NCBI RefSeq assembly: GCF_900141715.1
Contig: NZ_FQYK01000003.1
Location: 475,646-539,645, forward strand
DNA from: Algibacter luteus
GTDB lineage: Bacteria > Bacteroidota > Bacteroidia > Flavobacteriales > Flavobacteriaceae
Reading direction: 5' to 3'
Length of the DNA: 64,000 bases
Position numbers and translations under genes: made by a program. The notes under the pieces were generated by a model. It had not been told where the DNA came from, searched no databases, and was given only the letters and a program-made list of their open reading frames with translations. Below, one piece after another: positions 26,222-35,220 of the stretch (position 1 is its first letter; each line of letters begins with the position of its first letter).

Positions 26222-27478
26222 TCATAATGAGACGTTAAATGTAAATTTAAAAGCAATATTATCGCCAAACTCGGGTAAATGGTATGCACCATAACGATAA
26301 GTAAAACTTAACCCGAAACCAAATAACAGTTTATTTAGTTCAAAACCAGATTCGGTATAACCTTTTTTTAATGACCCAAAAGTTACGTTTTGGTGTTTTT
26401 CTGGGCTCTTCATATCTCCGATGGCAAAACGCGAAATTAATACCAATTGTGGTTTAAAACGTTCAGAAATATTAAAAGGTTTTATAAAATGTTTTAATTG
26501 TAGGGTAGCAAATTTATCAGAGAAGAATTCGTTAAAATACATGGTTTCAAAACTATTTAAACCGGCCACCGAAAATCGCTGTAAAATAGTTTCTTTAGTA
26601 ATATTGTTTGGATATGCATGATATAGATGAGTTAAAGGTGTGCTTCCTCTAGCGATACCTGAAACTAAAGTAATTTCTGAAAACGAATGGTCTTTGTTCC
26701 CTATTTTTTGTATGGTTCTAAAATCTAGTTTAGAAAACCCAAAGTCGCTTCCAAAAACATCTTTAAAGCTTTTAGTGTACTGAAATGTGAATTTTGGATA
26801 TTCATTTTTAAACGCATCAGAACCATTTTCAAAAGGACTCCATTGTAAAGCAATTTTGGCGGTGCTTAAATGAAAAGCATCAAGCGTAGTCGTATTATTT
26901 ACTGCGTAACTATAATTATAAGTTGGATTTATGTTGCTTACAGCAAATTCAGTTTCTGAAATTAAATTTGGTGTAATTTCATGTTCTAATGCTATCGATT
27001 TTGTGATGTGTTTGTGAAATAAATCGATATTTAATAAACGTGGTTCAAAAAACTGAAAAAAGCGCTTATCCGTTAAAAATTTGGTGCTTCCCGTTTCTTG
27101 TAAATCATCAGTATAAGATAGATTTAACCAAGTTTTAGTTTTTTCTGCTAATCGTATTCCGCCACCAAAACTATATTTAAATCGGTGATCTATAAAACCA
27201 TAAACCAAATAGGTGTTAAAGCGGACTTTCTCTGAAAAAGTATTGTTAGTTTCTCCCCCAAGGCCAGTTCTAATACCTTCGTATTGATTGAATTTTATAA
27301 GATATCTTAAGTCTATGTTGAAGTACTTTGAAGGTAAATATCCGTTGCCAATACTCTGTAATAGTTCTTTCTTCTTAATAGAGTCTTGCTTTGGTTCTAT
27401 TGTTTTTTCATCAATAGTTTGCGCAAATATTAGAGGCGAGCACATTAAAAAAAAGAGAATAGAATAACGTTTAAACAT
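26222..27478 (-). CDS. Outer-membrane barrel protein with DUF5686-like C-terminal region
   Basis: A 418-aa protein with a signal peptide (MFKRYSILFFLMCSPLIFAQ). The body resembles the C-terminal barrel part of DUF5686 proteins, which in flavobacteria are usually about 800 aa with an N-terminal carboxypeptidase-like domain; that domain is missing here. The last residues KFTFNVSL fit a barrel end. I start at the ATG at 27478, because the TTG two codons earlier only adds two residues before the signal peptide. It follows frr after a terminator and precedes the RND exporter. Confidence 0.72.
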   Translation of the reverse strand: MFKRYSILFFLMCSPLIFAQTIDEKTIEPKQDSIKKKELLQSIGNGYLPSKYFNIDLRYLIKFNQYEGIRTGLGGETNNTFSEKVRFNTYLVYGFIDHRFKYSFGGGIRLAEKTKTWLNLSYTDDLQETGSTKFLTDKRFFQFFEPRLLNIDLFHKHITKSIALEHEITPNLISETEFAVSNINPTYNYSYAVNNTTTLDAFHLSTAKIALQWSPFENGSDAFKNEYPKFTFQYTKSFKDVFGSDFGFSKLDFRTIQKIGNKDHSFSEITLVSGIARGSTPLTHLYHAYPNNITKETILQRFSVAGLNSFETMYFNEFFSDKFATLQLKHFIKPFNISERFKPQLVLISRFAIGDMKSPEKHQNVTFGSLKKGYTESGFELNKLLFGFGLSFTYRYGAYHLPEFGDNIAFKFTFNVSL

Positions 27479-27510
27479 TTGCAATGTGCCCTAAATACTA
27501 GATGAATTAT

Positions 27511-27536
27511 AAAAAAGGCGACTAAAATGTCGCCTT
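27511..27536 (-). terminator. Terminator of pyrH-frr
   Basis: An 8-bp stem AAGGCGAC / GTCGCCTT (27515-27522 with 27529-27536) with a 6-nt loop. On the minus strand a T-run follows (complement of AAAAAA at 27511-27516). It begins within 5 nt of the frr stop codon. Confidence 0.85.
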
Positions 27537-27540
27537 GATA

Positions 27541-28098
27541 TTATACGGTCATAATTTCCTTTTCTTTATTGTCGAAAAGATCATCAACTTTTTTAACGAA
27601 TTTGTCGGTCATTTGTTGCACATCTATTTCGGCATTTGCTTTTAAATCTTCTGACGCTTCATCTATTTTTTTAATGTCGTTATTAGCATCTTTACGCGCT
27701 GCTCTAATACTTACTTTAGCATCTTCTGCTTCAGCTTTAGCTTGTTTTGCGAGATCACGACGACGTTCCTCAGTTAGAGGCGGAACGTTTATAATTATAG
27801 TTTCTCCATTATTCATAGGGTTAAACCCAAGGTTGGCATATGCAATACCACGTTCAATTTCTTGAAGCATGCTTTTTTCCCAAGGTTGAACCGTAATGGT
27901 TCTACCATCTGGGGTATTTACATTAGCAACTTGACTTAGAGGTGTTTGAGAACCATAATAATCTACCATAACACTTCCTAACATGGCAGGACTTGCTTTT
28001 CCAGCTCTAATATTAACAAACTGTTTTTCTAAATGCTTAATAGCATTATCCATTGCTTCTTTTGTAGAATCTAATATAAATTGTATGTCTTCGTTCAT
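27541..28098 (-). CDS. frr: Ribosome recycling factor
   Basis: A 185-aa RRF that, with EF-G, splits post-termination ribosomes. The family signatures are RAGKASPAMLGSVMVDYYG near residue 31 and VPPLTEERRRDLAKQAK near residue 104, and the length is standard. It follows pyrH by 54 bp on the same strand and is ended by a strong terminator. Confidence 0.97.
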   Translation of the reverse strand: MNEDIQFILDSTKEAMDNAIKHLEKQFVNIRAGKASPAMLGSVMVDYYGSQTPLSQVANVNTPDGRTITVQPWEKSMLQEIERGIAYANLGFNPMNNGETIIINVPPLTEERRRDLAKQAKAEAEDAKVSIRAARKDANNDIKKIDEASEDLKANAEIDVQQMTDKFVKKVDDLFDNKEKEIMTV

Positions 28099-28152
28099 GT
28101 TTTAAACTTTTATTTCAAATTATATATAAGCTGTCAAAAATTACGCCAATTT

Positions 28153-28860
28153 TTAAACATTAACAACTGTTCCTATATTTTCACCTGAAATTACTTTAAG
28201 TAAGTTTCCTTTTTTATTCATATCAAAAACAATAATTGGAAGTTTATTTTCTTGACTCAGCGTAAAGGCAGTTGTATCCATAACTTTCAATCCTTTTCTC
28301 AAAACATCATCAAAGGATATGTTATTAAATTTAATCGCCTTGGCATCTTTTTCAGGATCGGCATTATAAATACCATCAACTCGAGTGCCTTTTAAAATAA
28401 CGTCGGCTTCAATTTCAATAGCTCGTAATACTGCAGCAGAATCGGTAGTGAAATACGGGTTCCCAGTACCTCCGCCAAAAATAACAACACGACCTTTTTC
28501 TAAATGGCGCATGGCTTTTCTTCTTATAAAAGGTTCTGCTACTTCATTAATTTTAATGGCAGATTGTAATCTTGTAGGTAAACCAGCATCTTCTAATGCG
28601 CCTTGAAGTGCTAATCCATTAATTACAGTTGCTAACATACCCATATGATCCCCTTGCACACGATCCATGCCTTTGCTGGCTCCTGCAACACCTCTAAATA
28701 TATTACCACCACCAATTACAATGGCAACTTCTACACCAAGGTCTGTGATTGTTTTTATATCCTGAGCGTATTCTGCTAATCGATCTGGGTCAATACCATA
28801 TTGTCGGTTGCCCATTAAAGCTTCACCAGATAGTTTAAGTAGTATTCTTTTATATTTCAT
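28153..28860 (-). CDS. pyrH: UMP kinase
   Basis: A 235-aa amino-acid-kinase-fold enzyme that phosphorylates UMP to UDP in pyrimidine synthesis. Motifs are [11 protein letters not shown] at the N-terminus, [10 protein letters not shown] near residue 48 and [15 protein letters not shown] near residue 129. It forms a pair with frr; the preceding tsf transcript ends in its own terminator 35 bp before the tsf stop reads out, so pyrH-frr has its own promoter in the 234-bp gap. Confidence 0.97.
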   Translation of the reverse strand: MKYKRILLKLSGEALMGNRQYGIDPDRLAEYAQDIKTITDLGVEVAIVIGGGNIFRGVAGASKGMDRVQGDHMGMLATVINGLALQGALEDAGLPTRLQSAIKINEVAEPFIRRKAMRHLEKGRVVIFGGGTGNPYFTTDSAAVLRAIEIEADVILKGTRVDGIYNADPEKDAKAIKFNNISFDDVLRKGLKVMDTTAFTLSQENKLPIIVFDMNKKGNLLKVISGENIGTVVNV

Positions 28861-29023
28861 CAGTTTGTTTTTGTTAATTTATGGTCTGATGTCATTCACC
28901 AAAACAGATTAATTTAATTCTAATATAATTGTAGTGGCTCATTTCATAAGTTATTTACTGAGGTTGAGCAAAGCTACATAATTTTTTTATTTTTTGAATT
29001 TATATGAAACCTGATTTTTAGAA

Positions 29024-29060
29024 TAAAAAAAACCACCATATTTTAAAAATATAGTGGTTT
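29024..29060 (-). terminator. Terminator of the rplM-rpsI-rpsB-tsf operon
   Basis: AAACCAC (29030-29036) pairs with GTGGTTT (29054-29060), and ATATTT (29038-29043) with AAATAT (29047-29052), separated by one C-A mismatch. A T-run follows on the minus strand. It lies 35 bp after tsf. The rest of the 234-bp gap before pyrH (28861-29094) shows no gene and no clear promoter. Confidence 0.8.
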
Positions 29061-29094
29061 TAAATTTTGGTAAAATTCCTTTAATAGAAATATA

Positions 29095-30069
29095 TTATCC
29101 TACTGATGCACGTTTGAAACCTGAGATTTCAACATCGCCGTATGTAGCAACGTATGCTGCAACACTTTTCTTTTCATCTTTAATGAATGTTTGATCAAGT
29201 AAACATTTCTCTTGATCTAAAGTAGTGTTATCAGAAATAAAACGCTCCATTTTTCCTGGTAAAATTCTGTCCCAGATTTGTTCTGGCTTACCTTCAGCTT
29301 TTAATTCAGCTTTTGCTTCTTCTTCAGCTTGCGCTAAAACTTCAGGAGTTAATTGAGCCATAGAAATGTATTTTGGTACATTTTTAAGCGTTTTACCTAA
29401 ACGACCTAACTCGATATTATCTTTTTCAATTACTGCAATTCTTGCTTCGGTTTCTGAAGCTACAAAAGCAGGATCAAAATCTTTATAAGATAAAGTAGTT
29501 GCTCCCATAGAAGCTACTTGCATTGCAACATCTTTAGCTAAAACATCAGCATTATCAACTTTCGCAGTTAATCCTACTAAAGCAGCAATTTTGTTAATAT
29601 GCACATAAGCACCAACGTAAGTCGCTGATAATTTTTCGAAAGAAGTGATATCTAGTTTTTCACCAATTACACCAGTTTGTTCAACTAATTTATCGGCAAC
29701 TGACATACCACCAAAATCTGCAGCTAAAAACTCTTCTTTAGTGTTACAGTTTAATGCGATATCAGCTAATTGATTTGCTAAGGCTAGAAAGTTTTCGTTT
29801 TTTCCAACAAAGTCAGTTTCACAACCTAAAACGATTGCAACACCTTCAGTTTGGCTATCATTTATTTTTGCAACAGCAGCACCTTCAGAAGAATCTCTAT
29901 CGGCTCTTTTCTCTGCAACTTTTTGTCCTTTTTTACGTAAAACTTCGATAGCTTTATCAAAATCACCACCAGCTTCAACTAAAGCTTTTTTGCAGTCCAT
30001 CATTCCTGCACCTGTTGCTTGTCTTAATTTGTTAACTTCAGCAGCTGTAACTTTTACTGTAGTACTCAT
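29095..30069 (-). CDS. tsf: Elongation factor Ts
   Basis: A 324-aa guanine-exchange factor for EF-Tu. The N-terminal UBA-like domain has LRQATGAGMMDCKKAL near residue 15, and the dimerisation/core domain has CETDFVGKNENF near residue 78. It follows rpsB by 86 bp. It is somewhat longer than E. coli EF-Ts (about 283 aa), as I expect for Bacteroidota. Confidence 0.97.
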   Translation of the reverse strand: MSTTVKVTAAEVNKLRQATGAGMMDCKKALVEAGGDFDKAIEVLRKKGQKVAEKRADRDSSEGAAVAKINDSQTEGVAIVLGCETDFVGKNENFLALANQLADIALNCNTKEEFLAADFGGMSVADKLVEQTGVIGEKLDITSFEKLSATYVGAYVHINKIAALVGLTAKVDNADVLAKDVAMQVASMGATTLSYKDFDPAFVASETEARIAVIEKDNIELGRLGKTLKNVPKYISMAQLTPEVLAQAEEEAKAELKAEGKPEQIWDRILPGKMERFISDNTTLDQEKCLLDQTFIKDEKKSVAAYVATYGDVEISGFKRASVG

Positions 30070-30155
30070 AATTATTATAATTTAAAAAAGTCGTTCAATA
30101 AATTTTCAAAAAAGAAAAGAACTAAACGACTTATTTGTGTTTTTATTAATGTTTT

Positions 30156-30941
30156 TTATTCTTCTTCTTCAGCAACGGCTTTTTTAGCTGGTGCTTTTTT
30201 AGCTTTTGGAGCTTTAGGCGCTTCTTCTTTTGAAGATGCTGCAGCTTCTTTTTCAGCTTTACGTTCTGCTAAACCTTCAGAAATAGCAGATGTTACGTGC
30301 GTTAAGATTTTGTCTATTGATTTAGAAGCATCATCATTTGCAGGAATAACATAATCAACCTGACGTGGGTCAGAGTTAGTATCAACCATTGCAAAAATTG
30401 GAATGTTTAATTTTTGTGCTTCTTTAATAGCAATATGCTCACGCTTAATATCTACAACAAATAAAGCTCCTGGTAAACGTGTCATATCGGTAATAGAACC
30501 TAAGTTTTTTTCTAACTTAGCTCTTAAACGATCAACTTGTAAACGTTCTTTTTTAGAAAGTGTCATGAAAGTACCGTCTTTCTTCATTCTATCAATAGAA
30601 GCCATTTTTTTAACAGCTTTTCTAATAGTAACAAAGTTAGTTAACATTCCACCTGGCCATCTCTCTGTGATGTAAGGCATGTTAATTTCTCCTGCTTTTT
30701 CAGCAACGATATCTTTTGCTTGCTTTTTTGTTGCAACGAATAAAATTTTGCGTCCTGAAGCTGCAATTTTAGCAAGTGCTGCTCCGGCTTCATCAATTTT
30801 AGCCGCTGTTTTGTAAAGGTTTATAATATGGATGCCGTTACGCTCCATATAAACGTAAGGTGCCATATTTGGGTCCCACTTACGTGTAAGGTGTCCGAAG
30901 TGTACACCTGCTTCAAGTAATTCTTTTACTTCTACTGCCAT
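30156..30941 (-). CDS. rpsB: 30S ribosomal protein S2
   Basis: A 261-aa S2 protein. Signatures are LEAGVHFGHLTRKWDPNM near the N-terminus and LPGALFVVDIKREHIAI near residue 152. The start is the ATG at 30941 (MAVEVKELLEAG); a longer frame to 30974 adds an unconserved 11-residue extension. The C-terminus is a Lys/Ala/Glu-rich tail, common in this phylum. It follows rpsI after 161 bp and precedes tsf. Confidence 0.97.
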   Translation of the reverse strand: MAVEVKELLEAGVHFGHLTRKWDPNMAPYVYMERNGIHIINLYKTAAKIDEAGAALAKIAASGRKILFVATKKQAKDIVAEKAGEINMPYITERWPGGMLTNFVTIRKAVKKMASIDRMKKDGTFMTLSKKERLQVDRLRAKLEKNLGSITDMTRLPGALFVVDIKREHIAIKEAQKLNIPIFAMVDTNSDPRQVDYVIPANDDASKSIDKILTHVTSAISEGLAERKAEKEAAASSKEEAPKAPKAKKAPAKKAVAEEEE

Positions 30942-31102
30942 TTTGTAATAGTTTACGTTCTGTTGAATTAGCAATGTTCCATTTGGCTCTAGGCTCTTGG
31001 CTTCATTTAGATGCTAAACTAAATCCTGTCTTTTTATGGACTAGGACAACAATAACTGTTTTATAATTTTGTTTTGTGTTGAAAGTGAATTCAACTGAAA
31101 TA

Positions 31103-31489
31103 TTAACGTTTAGAGAACTGGAATTTCTTACGAGCTTTCTTCTGACCGAATTTCTTACGCTCTACCATTCTTGGGTCTCTTGTTAATAATCCTTCTGGTT
31201 TAAGAATCAATCTGTTCTCAGCATCTAATTCGCACATTGCACGAGAAATTGCTAAACGAACAGCTTCTGCTTGTCCAGTAATACCACCTCCATATACATT
31301 TACTGTAATATCAAAGTTGCTGTCATTGTTAGTCATAACTAAAGGTTGTTTTACTTTGTACTGTAAAGTAGCAGTCGTAAAATAATTAGCTAAGTCTTTT
31401 TTATTAATCGTAATGTTTCCTTTTCCTGAAGAAACATAGGCACGAGCAACAGCCGTCTTTCTACGGCCAATTTTGTGAATTACATCCAT
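31103..31489 (-). CDS. rpsI: 30S ribosomal protein S9
   Basis: A 128-aa S9 protein. The N-terminal GRRKTAVARAYVSSGKGNITIN and the basic C-terminus ending in KKARKKFQFSKR (the KR tail reaches the ribosomal P site) are diagnostic. Its start overlaps the rplM stop by one base, so the two are translationally coupled. Confidence 0.98.
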   Translation of the reverse strand: MDVIHKIGRRKTAVARAYVSSGKGNITINKKDLANYFTTATLQYKVKQPLVMTNNDSNFDITVNVYGGGITGQAEAVRLAISRAMCELDAENRLILKPEGLLTRDPRMVERKKFGQKKARKKFQFSKR

Positions 31490-31944
31490 TATTTGAATTC
31501 GTTTAAGTTAATTACTTTTGGTTTTTGCGCTGCATGAGCATGCTCTGAACCAACAACAACTGTTAGGTTACGGAATAATACTGCACCTAATTTGTTTTTA
31601 GGTAGCATTCCTTTAACTGATTTTTCAACTACTCTTGCAGGGTCTTTACCATACAATTCTGTAGCAGTTAAACTTCTTTGACCTCCTGGATATCCGGTAT
31701 GACGAATGTAAGACTTGTCAGTCCATTTGTTACCTGATAAGGTGATTTTTTCAGCATTGATAATGATAACATTATCTCCGCAATCAACATGAGGTGTGAA
31801 GTTAGGCTTGTGTTTACCTCTTAAAAGTTTTGCAACTTTAGAAGCTAAACGACCAAGCGCTTGACCTTCAGCATCAACCAAAACCCACTCCTTATTTACA
31901 GTAGCTTTGTTTGCTGAAATCGTTTTGTAGCTTAATGTGTCCAC
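31489..31944 (-). CDS. rplM: 50S ribosomal protein L13
   Basis: A 151-aa L13 protein with the conserved [24 protein letters not shown] and the later KLPKN-type stretch [16 protein letters not shown]. The start codon is GTG at 31944. It is the first gene of the rplM-rpsI-rpsB-tsf operon, driven by a near-consensus promoter 48 bp upstream. Confidence 0.97.
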   Translation of the reverse strand: MDTLSYKTISANKATVNKEWVLVDAEGQALGRLASKVAKLLRGKHKPNFTPHVDCGDNVIIINAEKITLSGNKWTDKSYIRHTGYPGGQRSLTATELYGKDPARVVEKSVKGMLPKNKLGAVLFRNLTVVVGSEHAHAAQKPKVINLNEFK

Positions 31945-31991
31945 ACTTTGATTTTTTAATTATTAAACATTCCTCTCTCAAAAAGAGTTTG

Positions 31992-32022
31992 CAAATTTAC
32001 GATTATATATTTGATTACCAAA
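31992..32022 (-). promoter_or_regulatory. Bacteroidota-type promoter of rplM
   Basis: On the minus strand a TTTG (-33 element, 32019-32022) is followed after 19 nt by TAAATTTG (-7 element, 31992-31999). This fits the TTTG-N19-TAnnTTTG consensus of the primary sigma factor in this phylum. The start would be near 31985, about 40 nt before the GTG. Confidence 0.75.
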
Positions 32023-32076
32023 CCTAGTTTAAGGTTTTTTTATGCTTGAAAATCAGGTCGCTGCAACTTTGATAAA

Positions 32077-33039
32077 TTAACTGTTAAAAGCAGCGCGTTG
32101 CAACCTGTCGTTTATGGACTTTCCAAGGCCAAAATCTGGGAAACGCTCTGCGATAATTACGTCGAGATTTTGATGATCTAAATCGTGCATGGCATTGTAT
32201 AATTTTGATGCTGCTTCTGCCATATCGCCTTTTGGTGATAAGATGATTTGAGTAGTAATAGCATTACCATTTAAATCGTCCTTAAAAACAAGGAGTCCTA
32301 TGCGTTTTCCTGCATGGTTTTTTACCTCGTCTACAACGTTGCTGGTTAAATATGTTTGTGTTAAAGGCGCATAATGTTTCTCTAGCATGCCTGGAGCGTC
32401 CGGACTTTGTTCTTTTTTGTTTTTTATAGTTATTTTTCCAACTACAGCTTCAATATCTTCTAGAGCTAAAGCGCCTAAACGATAGATGATGGGTTCGTCG
32501 TTTTCAAATCCAATTATAGTAGATTCTATACCGTTTGTGCATGCACCACCATCTAAAACCATATCTATGTCGTTTTTAAAATAGTTTTCTACATGCTCTG
32601 GTTTAGTTGGACTGATGCTGCTAAACGGGTTGGCACTTGGTGCCGCCAACGGAAATGGAAGTTGTTCTAATAACTCTAAGGTTAATGGATGATTTGGTAC
32701 ACGAACTGCGACCGTGTCTTTTCCTGCGGTAATTAAATCTGGAATTGTGGCTTGTTTTTTTAAAACTAATGTCATGGATCCTGGCCAAAATGCTTTAGCG
32801 AGCAATCTTGCTTTTTCTGGCACATGGCTTACAATGTTTTCTAAAGCATCAGCAGACGGAATATGAACAATTAATGGATTAAAAAACGGGCGTTTTTTGG
32901 TTTCGAAAATGCTTTTAATGGCCTTTTCGCTAAATATATTTCCTGCAAGTCCATAAACCGTTTCGGTAGGGATTGCTACAATTTTATCGGCCTTTAATAG
33001 GGCGATAGCTTTTGCTATGTCTTTGGAAATGATGCTCAT
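32077..33039 (-). CDS. L-threonylcarbamoyladenylate synthase (Sua5 type)
   Basis: A 320-aa enzyme that makes threonylcarbamoyl-AMP for the t6A37 modification of ANN-decoding tRNAs. The N-terminal YrdC domain has PTETVYGLAGN near residue 23 and LAAPSANPFSSISPT near residue 131. The C-terminal Sua5 domain follows a linker (SPDAPGMLEKHYAPLTQ near 214). The length is that of Sua5 rather than the shorter TsaC. It stands alone; a TAATTTTG -7 box lies at 33057-33064 on its strand. Confidence 0.93.
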   Translation of the reverse strand: MSIISKDIAKAIALLKADKIVAIPTETVYGLAGNIFSEKAIKSIFETKKRPFFNPLIVHIPSADALENIVSHVPEKARLLAKAFWPGSMTLVLKKQATIPDLITAGKDTVAVRVPNHPLTLELLEQLPFPLAAPSANPFSSISPTKPEHVENYFKNDIDMVLDGGACTNGIESTIIGFENDEPIIYRLGALALEDIEAVVGKITIKNKKEQSPDAPGMLEKHYAPLTQTYLTSNVVDEVKNHAGKRIGLLVFKDDLNGNAITTQIILSPKGDMAEAASKLYNAMHDLDHQNLDVIIAERFPDFGLGKSINDRLQRAAFNS

Positions 33040-33110
33040 TTTTGTAAATCAGGTTGCAAAATTAGTTAAAAAAATGATGTGATTTATGTTTGAAAGCTAA
33101 TTGGTAGCAA

Positions 33111-33207
33111 GTACGCCCGCGTTAGGGATAGCAGAGGAAAGCCCGCAGCCCGAGGAAGGAGGAGCGAGGACTTGTAACGGATAGCCCGACCCTTGGGGAA
33201 CGCCCAA
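33111..33207 (+). repeat. GC-rich intergenic element, flavobacterial dispersed repeat or structured RNA
   Basis: About 97 bp of much higher GC than the surroundings. It has internal near-repeats (GGAAAGCCCG at 33137 and GGATAGCCCG at 33179), a 5-bp inverted repeat CGTTA/TAACG (33120 and 33175), and a terminal hairpin TTGGG/CCCAA (33193-33207). From memory, closely similar sequences occur many times in intergenic regions of flavobacterial genomes. It might correspond to a named motif such as Flavo-1 RNA, but I cannot check that. The strand is arbitrary. Confidence 0.6.
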
Positions 33208-33243
33208 AATAGTGTTTATAATGTTTTAGAGTGGTTTTTTGTC

Positions 33244-33251
33244 TATTTTTG
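33244..33251 (+). promoter_or_regulatory. Promoter -7 box for the YgiQ gene
   Basis: TATTTTTG matches TAnnTTTG and ends 7 nt before the chosen ATG at 33259. Transcription would start at or next to the start codon, so the message may be leaderless. It also supports the short start over the upstream in-frame ATG at 33193, which would lie before the promoter. Confidence 0.5.
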
Positions 33252-33258
33252 CAGTGTT

Positions 33259-35202
33259 ATGCAAGAGTTAAAACTTTCTAATTGGTTGCCTACCACAAAC
33301 AAAGAGGTGAAAATTCGCGGTTGGGATGCGCTAGATGTTATATTGTTTAGTGGCGATGCTTACGTGGACCATCCAACATTTGGGCCTGCAGTAATTGGCC
33401 GTTTGTTAGAAAGTTTTGGATTACGTGTTGCTATTGTGCCTCAACCTAATGTGAACGATAATCTTCAGGATTTTGTAAAACTAGGTGCGCCGAAACTGTT
33501 TTTTGGAGTTACTGGTGGTTGCATGGACCCTATGATTAGTAATTATACGGCTAGTAAAAAACGACGTGATAAAGATGCTTACACGCCCAACGGCGATATT
33601 GGGTTTAGACCTGATTATGCGACTACGGTATATTCGAATATTTTAAAAGAAAAATGGCCTGATGTTCCTGTTTTAATTGGTGGTATTGAGGCTTCTTTAA
33701 GACGTGTTACCCATTATGATTATTGGAGCGATAAATTAATGCCAACTATTTTAGAAAGCTCTAAAGCAGATATGCTGGTATATGGCATGGGTGAGCAACC
33801 GTTGCGCGAAGTGGTGCGTTTATTGCAAAAAGGTGTGCCATTTAGTAGTATAACAACGGTAAACCAAACAGCGGTTTTGTTGGATGCCGATGCTAAAATA
33901 CCAAAGAATAGTAATTGGGAAGATGTTGAAATAGTTTCGCATGAAGTTTGTTTAAAGGATAAGAAGAAGTATGCTTCTAATTTTAAAATTATAGAGCAGG
34001 AGAGTAACAAGTTGGCTGCTCGACGTATTTTCCAAAAGGTAGGTGATAAAACGCTGATGATTAATCCGCCATACCCTACCATGACTGAGGAAGAGATTGA
34101 TGCGTCTTTTGATTTGCCATACACGCGATTACCCCACCCGAAATACAATAAGCGAGGACCTATTCCAGCTTATGAAATGATAAAATTTTCCATCAACATT
34201 CATAGAGGATGTTTTGGTGGTTGTAGTTTTTGTACCATATCTGCGCACCAAGGCAAATTTATTGCATCACGTAGTCAAGAATCTATATTAAAGGAAGTGG
34301 ATACGGTGGCTAATATGCCAGATTTTAAAGGATATTTGTCTGATATTGGAGGCCCGAGTGCGAATATGTACAAAATGAAAGGAAAAATACAGTCTATATG
34401 CGATAAGTGTGTGGCACCAAGTTGTATTTCGCCAGTAATTTGTAGTAATCTTGATACGTCTCATAAGCCTTTAACGGAGCTATATCAAGCCGTAGATAAT
34501 CACCCAAAAGTTAAAAAGTCTTTTATAGGCTCTGGTATTCGACATGATATGCTCGTACCAGAATTTAATAAAAATGCAGACCCGAAAGAATTAGACGATT
34601 ATACCGAAGAGGTGATGACCAAGCACGTTTCGGGAAGACTTAAAGTAGCACCAGAACACACCAGCGACCCGGTATTGAAATTAATGCGTAAACCATCATT
34701 TAGCTATTTCCATAAGTTTAAGGAGCGTTTTGATAAGATTAATGTTGCCAAAGGCTTGAAGCTGCAATTGATACCTTATTTTATTTCGAATCATCCGGCT
34801 TGTGAAGCTGAAGATATGGCAAATCTTGCTGCCGAAACTAAAGATATGGGTTTCCAGTTAGAGCAAGTGCAAGGTTTTACACCAACACCAATGACAGTGG
34901 CTACGGTAATTTATTATTCTGGTTACCATCCATACACACTTAAAAAAGTAAATACACCTAAAACGCGTAAAGAAAAAGAGGAGCAACACCGTTTTTTCTT
35001 TTGGTATAAAGATGAAAATAAAGCGTGGATAAAAAATACATTGAATAAATTAGGACGCCAAGATTTATTGGATGTACTTCTTCCTGCTAAAACTGAAAAG
35101 TGGCGTAAAAATAAGCCTAAAGGTGAAGCCAAAAACACTTTTGATGATGCAGTGCCTTTTAATCAAAGAAAAAAGAAAGTTAAGTACAAAAAGAAACGCT
35201 AA
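33259..35202 (+). CDS. YgiQ-family radical SAM protein
   Basis: A 647-aa protein of unknown substrate. The N-terminal YgiQ domain includes GWDALDVILFSGDAYVDHP. The radical SAM domain has the 4Fe-4S motif CFGGCSFC near residue 316. A YgiQ C-terminal domain includes FTPTPMTVATVIYYSGYHP, then a basic tail KKKVKYKKKR. The start is the ATG at 33259 (MQELKLSNWLPTT); the earlier in-frame ATG at 33193 would translate through the GC-rich element boundary and the promoter. It is convergent with polA, 18 bp apart. Confidence 0.9.
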   Translation: MQELKLSNWLPTTNKEVKIRGWDALDVILFSGDAYVDHPTFGPAVIGRLLESFGLRVAIVPQPNVNDNLQDFVKLGAPKLFFGVTGGCMDPMISNYTASKKRRDKDAYTPNGDIGFRPDYATTVYSNILKEKWPDVPVLIGGIEASLRRVTHYDYWSDKLMPTILESSKADMLVYGMGEQPLREVVRLLQKGVPFSSITTVNQTAVLLDADAKIPKNSNWEDVEIVSHEVCLKDKKKYASNFKIIEQESNKLAARRIFQKVGDKTLMINPPYPTMTEEEIDASFDLPYTRLPHPKYNKRGPIPAYEMIKFSINIHRGCFGGCSFCTISAHQGKFIASRSQESILKEVDTVANMPDFKGYLSDIGGPSANMYKMKGKIQSICDKCVAPSCISPVICSNLDTSHKPLTELYQAVDNHPKVKKSFIGSGIRHDMLVPEFNKNADPKELDDYTEEVMTKHVSGRLKVAPEHTSDPVLKLMRKPSFSYFHKFKERFDKINVAKGLKLQLIPYFISNHPACEAEDMANLAAETKDMGFQLEQVQGFTPTPMTVATVIYYSGYHPYTLKKVNTPKTRKEKEEQHRFFFWYKDENKAWIKNTLNKLGRQDLLDVLLPAKTEKWRKNKPKGEAKNTFDDAVPFNQRKKKVKYKKKR

Positions 35203-35220
35203 TAATTCGATGAATTGTTT

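Noticed and set aside
33111..33207. Possible integron attC site, because of GTTAGGG and GCCCAA ends
   Set aside because: The orientation and ends do not fit RYYYAAC...GTTRRRY, and there is no integrase or gene cassette next to it.
33193..33258. ATG at 33193 as the start of the YgiQ protein
   Set aside because: The added 22 residues would be translated through the predicted promoter and are not like the family N-terminus.
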